A DNA stretch of 64,000 nt from Tritrichomonas musculus (Eukaryota > Parabasalia > Tritrichomonadida > Tritrichomonadidae), in contig JAPFFF010000094.1 of assembly GCA_039105265.1 (NCBI GenBank), positions 1 to 64,000 on the forward strand, written 5' to 3'. Made by a program: the position numbers and the translations under genes. How positions within the stretch are numbered: the stretch's first letter is position 1; every line of letters begins with the position of its first letter. Shown piece after piece: positions 53,253 to 61,400 of the stretch. The notes beneath the pieces are model-generated. The model saw only the letters and a program-made list of their open reading frames with translations. It was not told the origin of the DNA and searched no databases.

Positions 53253-56200
53253 TTACACAGGTTCAAGGTCGAGGTCCTCTCTGTTTCCGATTGTGTACTT
53301 CGGCCCGGTGAGAGTCGACGGGAGCTTATAATAACCCGGAGTCTCCTCGGGGGTTTTATCTTTGGGCCTGATGTGCATCGTGGCTGCCTGGCCGCTCTTT
53401 GGCTTCTCTGGCGAGTAGGCGGCTGGACCTGGCGAGATGTCTGGAACTTCGGTGCCGGTCCTCTGGTGGAAGGTGGACTTCTGTGCATCATTGCCAAACT
53501 GTGGTTTGTAGTCGTAGGCGCCTGGTCCCGGATTGTCTTTGCGTGGATCTGCAGCTTCGGCTGTTCTGCCTGAGAAAGTGATCTTCGCTGCGTCATCACC
53601 GATCGTCGGCGGTATGTAGTTTGGTCCGGGTGTGACATATGGATTTGGATCGTTGTGCCTTGATGAAAGAGCAATCTTCGGTCCTTCACCAACGGTGCTT
53701 GGAAGGTCGCGGTATGGTGCTGTATTTGGTTTGACTGGAATCTCGTGTCTTCCTTTCATTGTGAAGCTTGGATCTTTAGGCTTGTTGCCGTCGGTTGGTG
53801 TGTATTGGCCTGGGCCTGGGTTGTTGTTCACTGTGTTATCGCGTGGTCTGATGTGCATAGTCGATTGTTGACCGCCAAGATCGCGACTGACGTCATAGTC
53901 GCTTGGTCCTGGTGTGACTGGAATTGCTTTGTCTTCTGGTCGGATGTGCATTGTAGCACTTTTGCCGCTCTTTGGTTTCTCTGGCGAGTAGGCGGCTGGA
54001 CCTGGCGAGATGTCTGGAACTTCAGTGCCAGTTCTCTGGTGGAAGGTTGACTTCTGTGCATCATTACCAAACTTAGGTTTGTAGTCGTAGGCGCCTGGTC
54101 CTGGATTATCTTTGCGTGGATCTGCAGCTTCGGCTGTTCGACCTGATAATGTAGATTTCTGTGCATCTTCGCCAAGTGTTGGTGGAATATAGTTTGGTCC
54201 GGGTGTGACATATGGATTTGGATCGTTGTGTCTTGATGATAATGATATCTTCGGTCCTTCACCAACGGTGCTTGGAAGATCACGATATGGTGCTGTATTT
54301 GGTTTGACTGGAATCTCGTGTCTTCCTTTCATTGTGAAGCTCGGATCTTTAGGCTTGTTGCCGTCGGTTGGTGTGTATTGGCCTGGGCCTGGGTTGTTGT
54401 TCACTGTGTTATCGCGTGGTCTGATGTGCATTGTCGATTGTTGACCACCAAGATCTCTGCTAACTTCGTAGTCGCTTGGTCCTGGTGTGACTGGAATTGC
54501 TTTGTCTTCAGGACGGATGTGCATTGTAGCGCCTTTGCCGCTCTTTGGAAGTTCTGGCGAGTAGGCGGCTGGACCTGGCGAAATATCTGGAACTTCAGTG
54601 CCAGTTCTCTGGTGGAAGGTTGATTTCTGTGCATCATTGCCAAACTGCGGTTTGTAATCATATGCACCTGGTCCTGGATTGTCCTTGCGTGGATCTGCAG
54701 CTTCTGCTGTTCTGCCTGAGAAAGTGATCTTCGCCGCGTCATCACCGATCGTGGGTGGAATGTAGTTTGGTCCAGGTGTGACATATGGATTTGGATCGTT
54801 GTGCCTTGATGATAATGATATCTTCGGTCCTTCACCAACGGTGCTTGGAAGGTCGCGGTATGGCGCTGTGTTCGGTTTGACTGGAATCTCGTGTCTTCCT
54901 TTCATTGTGAAGCTTGGATCTTTAGGCTTGTTGCCGTCGGTTGGTGTGTATTGGCCTGGGCCTGGGTTGTTGTTTACTGTGTTATCGCGTGGTCTGATGT
55001 GCATTGTCGATTGTTGACCGCCAAGATCTCTGCTAACTTCGTAGTCGCTTGGTCCTGGTGTGACTGGAATTGCTTTGTCTTCAGGACGAATGTGCATAGT
55101 TGCACCTTTGCCGCTCTTTGGAAGTTCTGGCGAGTAGGCGGCTGGACCTGGCGAAATATCTGGAACTTCAGTGCCAGTTCTCTGGTGGAAGGTTGATTTC
55201 TGTGCATCGTTACCGAATTGTGGTTTGTAATCATATGCACCTGGTCCTGGATTGTCTTTGCGTGGATCTGCAGCTTCGGCTGTTCGACCTGATAATGTAG
55301 ATTTCTGTGCATCTTCTCCAAGTGTTGGAGGAATATAATTTGGTCCAGGTGTGACATATGGATTTGGATCGTTGTGTCTTGATGATAATGATATCTTTGG
55401 TCCTTCACCAACGGTGCTTGGAAGGTCGCGATATGGTGCTGTATTTGGTTGAACAGGAATATCATGTCTTCCTTTCATTGTGAATCTTGGGTTACTTGGC
55501 CTATTACCATCGGTTGGTGTGTATTGGCCTGGGCCTGGGTTGTTGTTTACTGTGTTGTCTGGTGGTCTGATGTGCATTGTTGATTGTTGACCACCAAGAT
55601 CTCTGCTAACTTCGTAGTCGCTTGGTCCTGGTGTGACTGGAATTGCTTTGTCTTCTGGTCGAATGTGCATAGTTGCACCTTTGCCACTCTTTGGAAGTTC
55701 TGGCGAGTAGGCAGCTGGACCTGGTGAGATATCTGGAACTTCAGTACCAGTTCTCTGGTGGAAGGTTGATTTCTGTGCATCATTGCCAAACTGTGGTTTG
55801 TAATCATATGCACCTGGTCCTGGATTGTCCTTGCGTGGATCTGCAGCTTCGGCTGTTCGACCTGAGAAAGTGATCTTCGCTGCGTCATCACCGATCGTTG
55901 GTGGAATATAATTTGGTCCGGGTGTGACATATGGATTTGGATCGTTGTGTCTTGATGATAATGATATCTTCGGTCCTTCACCAACGGTGCTTGGAAGGTC
56001 GCGGTATGGTGCTGTATTTGGTTTGACTGGAATCTCGTGTCTTCCTTTCATTGTGAAGCTTGGATCTTTAGGCTTGTTGCCGTCGGTTGGTGTGTATTGG
56101 CCTGGGCCTGGGTTGTTGTTCACTGTGTTATCGCGTGGTCTGATGTGCATAGTCGATTGTTGACCTCCAAGATCTCTGCTAACTTCGTAGTCGCTTGGTC

Positions 56201-57887
56201 CTGGTGTGACTGGAATTGCTTTGTCTTCTGGTCGGATGTGCATTGTAGCACTTTTGCCGCTCTTTGGTTTCTCTGGTGAGTAGGCGGCTGGACCTGGTGA
56301 GATGTCTGGAACTTCAGTGCCAGTTCTCTGGTGGAAAGTGGACTTCTGTGCATCATTACCAAACTTAGGTTTGTAGTCGTAGGCGCCTGGTCCTGGATTA
56401 TCTTTGCGTGGATCTGCAGCTTCGGCTGTTCGACCTGATAATGTAGATTTCTGTGCATCTTCGCCAAGTGTTGGTGGAATATAGTTTGGTCCGGGTGTGA
56501 CATATGGATTTGGATCGTTGTGCCTTGATGATAATGATATCTTCGGTCCTTCACCAACGGTGCTTGGAAGATCACGATATGGCGCTGTGTTCGGTTTGAC
56601 TGGAATTTCGTGTCTTCCTTTCATTGTGAAGCTTGGATCTTTTGGTTTGTTGCCGTCGGTTGGTGTGTATTGGCCTGGGCCTGGGTTGTTGTTTACTGTG
56701 TTATCGCGTGGTCTGATGTGCATAGTCGATTGTTGACCTCCAAGATCTCTGCTAACTTCGTAATCACTTGGTCCTGGTGTGACTGGAATTGCTTTGTCTT
56801 CTGGTCGGATGTGCATTGTAGCGCCTTTGCCACTCTTTGGTTTCTCTGGTGAGTAGGCAGCTGGACCTGGTGAGATATCTGGAACTTCAGTACCAGTCCT
56901 TTGATGGAAGGTTGATTTCTGTGCATCATTACCAAACTTAGGTTTGTAGTCGTAGGCGCCTGGTCCTGGATTATCTTTGCGTGGATCTGCAGCTTCGGCT
57001 GTTCGACCTGAGAAAGTGATCTTCGCTGCGTCATCACCAATAGTAGGTGGAACATAGTTTGGTCCAGGTGTGACATATGGATTTGGATCGTTGTGCCTTG
57101 ATGATAATGATATCTTCGGTCCTTCACCAACGGTGCTTGGAAGGTCGCGGTATGGCGCTGTGTTCGGTTTGACTGGAATCTCGTGTCTTCCTTTCATTGT
57201 GAAGCTTGGATCTTTTGGTTTGTTGCCATTTGTTGGTGTGTATTGGCCTGGGCCTGGGTTGTTGTTTACTGTGTTATCGCGTGGTCTGATGTGCATTGTT
57301 GATTGTTGACCGCCAAGATCTCTGCTAACTTCATAATCGCTTGGTCCTGGTGTGACTGCAATTGCTCGGCCTTCAGGACGTATATGCATTGTTGCTTGTG
57401 GTGTAGACTTTTTTACTTTTTTGTAATCAGGAGCATAAGCAGCAGGGCCAGGTGAAAAATCACGAGCACTAACTGCTGTTCTCTGATGAAATGTATATTT
57501 ATTTGCGTCATTTGCGAAACGTGGTGTATAATTATAAGCACCTGGACCTGGATTATCAATTCTTGGATCTTTGGCAGTAGCAGGTCTAGAATGAAAAGAT
57601 GTTTTTGTTGCGTTAGCACCAAGACGAGGTGGAACATAATTTGGGCCAGGTGTAACATATCCTTCTGCTTCCTTATGTCGACTTTTAAGAGAAATTCTTG
57701 GGCTTTCACCAACCGTAGTAGGCAATACTCTGTATGGCGCATTGTTTGGCTTTTCTACTGACCGATGTCTTCCTTTTATAGTATATTTTGGCGCATCACC
57801 AATTGTTGATTTAATATGGTAAGCGGAAGGTCCGGGATTGTTTCTTCGTCCTCCTCCTCCTACCATACGACACATTAAACCATTCAT
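53253..57887 (-). CDS. SHIPPO / sperm-tail PG-rich repeat protein, 1544 aa
   Basis: Built almost entirely of PGP-x-x-Y motifs (STPGR family, as in ODF3/CIMAP microtubule-associated proteins): NPGPGAYDYKP, TPGPNYIPP, SPGPAAYSPE, TPGPSDYEVS and NPGPGQYTPT, separated by short basic loops (MHIRPRDN, MKGRHEIP, LSSRHND, FHQRTGTE). An N-terminal diverged module (~1-200) is followed by seven near-identical 191-residue modules and a short end (KYTIGNREDLDLEPV). That gives roughly fifty motifs, far more than the few in typical family members. The proteins bind axonemal or cortical microtubules, so a role in trichomonad flagella, axostyle or pelta is likely (inference). No membrane segment. The 3' end is more GC-rich than the 5' end. 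Confidence 0.93.
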   Translation of the reverse strand: MNGLMCRMVGGGGRRNNPGPSAYHIKSTIGDAPKYTIKGRHRSVEKPNNAPYRVLPTTVGESPRISLKSRHKEAEGYVTPGPNYVPPRLGANATKTSFHSRPATAKDPRIDNPGPGAYNYTPRFANDANKYTFHQRTAVSARDFSPGPAAYAPDYKKVKKSTPQATMHIRPEGRAIAVTPGPSDYEVSRDLGGQQSTMHIRPRDNTVNNNPGPGQYTPTNGNKPKDPSFTMKGRHEIPVKPNTAPYRDLPSTVGEGPKISLSSRHNDPNPYVTPGPNYVPPTIGDDAAKITFSGRTAEAADPRKDNPGPGAYDYKPKFGNDAQKSTFHQRTGTEVPDISPGPAAYSPEKPKSGKGATMHIRPEDKAIPVTPGPSDYEVSRDLGGQQSTMHIRPRDNTVNNNPGPGQYTPTDGNKPKDPSFTMKGRHEIPVKPNTAPYRDLPSTVGEGPKISLSSRHNDPNPYVTPGPNYIPPTLGEDAQKSTLSGRTAEAADPRKDNPGPGAYDYKPKFGNDAQKSTFHQRTGTEVPDISPGPAAYSPEKPKSGKSATMHIRPEDKAIPVTPGPSDYEVSRDLGGQQSTMHIRPRDNTVNNNPGPGQYTPTDGNKPKDPSFTMKGRHEIPVKPNTAPYRDLPSTVGEGPKISLSSRHNDPNPYVTPGPNYIPPTIGDDAAKITFSGRTAEAADPRKDNPGPGAYDYKPQFGNDAQKSTFHQRTGTEVPDISPGPAAYSPELPKSGKGATMHIRPEDKAIPVTPGPSDYEVSRDLGGQQSTMHIRPPDNTVNNNPGPGQYTPTDGNRPSNPRFTMKGRHDIPVQPNTAPYRDLPSTVGEGPKISLSSRHNDPNPYVTPGPNYIPPTLGEDAQKSTLSGRTAEAADPRKDNPGPGAYDYKPQFGNDAQKSTFHQRTGTEVPDISPGPAAYSPELPKSGKGATMHIRPEDKAIPVTPGPSDYEVSRDLGGQQSTMHIRPRDNTVNNNPGPGQYTPTDGNKPKDPSFTMKGRHEIPVKPNTAPYRDLPSTVGEGPKISLSSRHNDPNPYVTPGPNYIPPTIGDDAAKITFSGRTAEAADPRKDNPGPGAYDYKPQFGNDAQKSTFHQRTGTEVPDISPGPAAYSPELPKSGKGATMHIRPEDKAIPVTPGPSDYEVSRDLGGQQSTMHIRPRDNTVNNNPGPGQYTPTDGNKPKDPSFTMKGRHEIPVKPNTAPYRDLPSTVGEGPKISLSSRHNDPNPYVTPGPNYIPPTLGEDAQKSTLSGRTAEAADPRKDNPGPGAYDYKPKFGNDAQKSTFHQRTGTEVPDISPGPAAYSPEKPKSGKSATMHIRPEDKAIPVTPGPSDYDVSRDLGGQQSTMHIRPRDNTVNNNPGPGQYTPTDGNKPKDPSFTMKGRHEIPVKPNTAPYRDLPSTVGEGPKIALSSRHNDPNPYVTPGPNYIPPTIGDDAAKITFSGRTAEAADPRKDNPGPGAYDYKPQFGNDAQKSTFHQRTGTEVPDISPGPAAYSPEKPKSGQAATMHIRPKDKTPEETPGYYKLPSTLTGPKYTIGNREDLDLEPV
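53480..57490 (-). repeat. Seven tandem 573 bp coding modules
   Basis: Equivalent positions recur every 573 bp (for example 53,632; 54,205; 54,778; 55,351; 55,924; 56,497; 57,070), that is 191 codons. Two module types alternate strictly from the N to the C terminus: GDDAAKITFSGR (A) and GEDAQKSTLSGR (B), in the order A-B-A-B-A-B-A. A second marker (PEKPKSGK versus PELPKSGK) does not follow the alternation, which shows exchange between modules. Many third-position differences remain, but protein sequence is nearly uniform. Confidence 0.95.
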
Positions 57888-58431
57888 GTTTTTTTAATTG
57901 ATCAACTCTGTGTAGATAAAAAAAAATTTTATTAATTTAATAACGTGTATTCAATTTTTCAAATAATCAAATAATAACGTATCTAATTGAGATAAAACGT
58001 TAAAATCTATACGTTTTACATATAAATTGTTAAGAGAGCTAATTGAAAATTTGAAAATTCTCTAAATTATTTTTTTCTAGCACTTCTTATTATTTTTTCG
58101 AAGTTTTAGTTGAAAAAAAGATCGAAGGATTTTGGATGAATAGATCTTTTTTTACCCTTTAAAGACTGCTTCAAATACTAGCTAGTATTATTATTAAAGT
58201 GCAGACAAATCAAAATCTCAATTTTTTTTAATATTGTTATCTTCAATCAGGAGCAAAATAAACTTGGTATGCCATATTTATGAAATGTTCAATTAATTTA
58301 TGAGTTTATTCATTAATAAATTTAAAAGAAAATGAGCACTTTTCTTTATTTTTTTCTTTTTTTTTTTTTAATCAGCCTTAAACAAATAAAATACAAGTTT
58401 AATAATTATAGTATTACAATAATTCTAAGTT
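57888..58431. other. 544 bp intergenic region with AACGT cluster
   Basis: It separates two minus-strand genes and should hold the promoter of the PG-rich protein and the terminator of the RhoGEF-kelch gene. Near the PG-rich start it contains four AACGT sites (separate entry). The remainder is AT-rich, with a long T run at ~58,356-58,370 close to the end of the RhoGEF-kelch gene. No gene seen. Confidence 0.6.
57942..58015 (-). promoter_or_regulatory. Cluster of four AACGT motifs upstream of the PG-rich gene
   Basis: AACGT at 57,942-57,946, 57,976-57,980 and 57,996-58,000 on the plus strand and at 58,011-58,015 on the minus strand, 55-128 bp before the start codon at 57,887. CpG is scarce in this AT-rich DNA, so four copies in 74 bp are unlikely by chance. 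The motif resembles Myb-type recognition elements known from trichomonads (TAACGA-like). A single AACGT also lies ~66 bp upstream of the 787 aa gene (34,493-34,497). Confidence 0.4.
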
Positions 58432-61400
58432 TTATTTTACGTAAACAGTTAAATGCGACATTTTGTTTTGAACAATCTGTCTAATATAAAAATAATAAAA
58501 GCAAGGAGTTATCGGATAAATATTCATGAATCTTGACGATTTCTCGTTAGGATTATATTTAACGAGGTCCGCAAGGACTGATTGGAATTCGTCAAACGTG
58601 GTTGTGCTCTGAATCTTCGTGATGAGCATCTTTCGGTGGGCCTGGTCGAAAACCTTCACGAATACGTCAGCAGGCGGCGAATCTGCCTCCTCTTGCGCAC
58701 TGCCGATCATCGCCGAGATCTCGCCGAGCAGCGACTCGTTGTCAGTGACGACTGAGTTGTAGGCAGTCAGCTTCTGCTCGAGCTGCTTCCTCTGGAACGG
58801 GAGGAGATTCGACGGGTCGACGCCGACCTCCCCCGCAAGCCTCTCGAACTCTGGGGCAGAAATGGCAGGCGCATCACGCTGCGCCTCTATGCGTATGTCT
58901 GGCCAGCCCCCGCCCGAAGCTTGCAATCCGATCTGTGAAGTCGCATCGCACTCGCTGTGCTGGCTGCAATGATCGCTCGCAGCGCCACTGGCGGCCTCGC
59001 TTGCCCGGTCCTCATTTGCTTGTGCTTCGTTTGTTTTATTCAAGCTTGGATGATTTTCAGTTGCATGCGCTTCACTCTCCTGTAGCTCGCTCGTTTGTGC
59101 TTCGCTTTCTTTGCTTTCAATAGGCTGCACGCCATTTGTTTGGTTTTCATCAGTGTGGCCTTCATTCTCATTAGCTTGTTCTCCATTGTCCGGATTTTCG
59201 CTTGATTGTGATTCACCTGTTTGTGCTATATTTGCTTTACTTTCTGTAGGTTGTGTTTCACTGGTTTGTATTTCGTTTGTTTGATCTTCATCTGTTTTAT
59301 CTTCATTGTTTTGATTTTCAGATCCTTGTGCTTCATCTGTTTGATTCTCAGCTGCTTGATCTTCATTTGTTTGTATTTCGTTTGCTTGATTCTCATCTGT
59401 TTTATCTTCATTGTTTTGATTCTCAGCTGCTTGTGCTTCAATTGTTTGTGCTTCATCTGTTTGATTCTCAGCTCCTTGTGATTCATTGGTTTGCACTTCA
59501 TTGTTTTGATTCTCAGCTGCTTGTGCTTCAATGGTTTGTGCTTCATCTGTTTGATTCTCAGCTGCTTGATCTTCATTTGTTTGTATTTCGTTTGCTTGAT
59601 TCTCATCTGTTTTATCTTCATTGTTTTGATTTTCAGCTGCTTGTGCTTCAATTGTTTGTGTTTCATCTGTTTGATTCTCAGTTGTTTGTGCTTCATCTGT
59701 TTGATTCTCAGTTGTTTGTGCTTCATCTGTTTGATTCTCAGTTGTTTGTGCTTCATCTGTTTGATTCTCAGTTGTTTGGACTTCATCTGTTTGATTCTCA
59801 GTTGTTTGTGTTTCATCTGTTTGATTCTCAGTTGTTTGTGCTTCATCTGTTTGATTCTCAGTTGTTTGTGCTTCATCTGTTTGATTCTCAGTTGTTTGTG
59901 TTTCATCTGTTTGATTCTCAGTTGTTTGGACTTCATCTGTTTGATTCTCAGCTCCTTGTGCTTCAATTGTTTGCACTTCACTGGTTTGATTCTTATTTCC
60001 TTGGCTTTCATTGGTTTGATTTTCGTTTGGTTGGCATTCAGCTGCTTGTGCTTCGCCTGCTTGATTCTCACCAGCGATGATGCTTTCTTTTGCTTGTTCC
60101 CCGCCATTTTTGTTCTCCTTTGATTGGTTTTCATCGACGTCTGAGCTGCCGGTTGAGGGAGTTGCGTCGTTGGGGAACTCCTCGTTTGAGAGAGCGCTCT
60201 TTTTGTATATAAACGAGAAGAACGTGTTGCTGTTCCTTGGCTCAGGCGTGTTCTTCCTGAGCTTGAACATGTCGAACAGGTTCAGCGTGTTTCTCCTTCT
60301 CCTAAGGTCGTCGCCTCCTTCGATTACGTCTGGCACTGGAATCTTTTCGCCTCCATCGAGCTCCTCTGACATCGCCTTTGGCAGCCGCACGCAGTAAAAC
60401 GAGTTTGACACTGTGTCGTTCGATGGCGAACTTGAGTCCTTTGTCATTGACAGTGGGTCGATTCCGCCGTACACGTAGAACTGCGGGCCTTCGAAGTGGA
60501 CGAGCCCAAACATGAAGAGAGTCGAAGGCTCGTTTCCGCCCATCTCGAAGTCCTCGTACGCCCAGTCCTTGTCCTTTCTCGCATTGATTGCAGACGGTGA
60601 CACGATCTTCTTCTTGTCGTCGGAGCCGCCGAAGAAGATGAAGAACCCGTTCATGTAGAGAGACTTGTGCCCGTACCTGCACGGCGTCTTCCCGCTGATC
60701 TTGAACTTGAGCCACTTTTTGCCTTCCATGTCGAAGAATGACGTGTCGTTGAATGTCTTCCTGTGCCTGCCGCCGTGCACGACCATCCACTGCCCGCACT
60801 TGCACGCGGAGTGGTAGTAGCGAGGAGCCGGCTGCCCGAAGCACTCCAGCTTGCTCCACTTGCTGTCCTTGATCGAGAAGACCCAGACGTCGTTGTACAC
60901 TGTGCTCCTCTGGTAGCCGCCAAAGACGATCAGCTCGCCGTTGTAGTGGACCATCGTGTGGCCCGCGCGCGGCTCGGGAAGCTGCTCGACGAGCTCTGAC
61001 GTGTCCACGTCAACCTTCTCCCACTCGATGCCGTAGTGGCCGTTGTCCCTGCCGACGTAGAGGTCGTTGAAGAAGTCGTTGTTGCACTCGCCGCCGAAGA
61101 GGAAGATGCGCGACTCCTCGTCGACTGCGAGCGCGTGCCCGGCGCGTGACGAAGGCCCGCTCGGCGAGATGTAGACGTTGAACGACTTAGAGAACGGCGA
61201 GAAGAAAGAGTTCACGTTGAGCCACTCGTGGTTGAATCCTTTCCCGCCAAACGTGAAAACGCTCGAGTTTAGTGCGACAGAGTCGTGGCCAAACACGTGC
61301 AGCGAGAGCCGCTGAAGCTGCACCCGCTGTATGAAGAACATCGCCGCCTGGTTTGCCTCCTTGTACAGCTCGAGCCTTCTCTCCTCGATCAGCTGGATGA

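Noticed and set aside
53632-57309. Recurring 79-101 codon plus-strand frames spaced 573 bp
   Set aside because: Antisense shadows of the tandem PG-rich modules; useful only for measuring the period.
57888-57925. Possible intron 3' end (CTACACAG on the minus strand) before the PG-rich start
   Set aside because: Resembles the trichomonad ACACAG end only loosely, and no matching GTATGT donor was found upstream.
59226-60134. Lys/Gln- and Phe/Cys-rich frames opposite and out of phase with the RhoGEF-kelch repeat tail
   Set aside because: Period-30 shadows of the TENQTDEAQT coding repeat.
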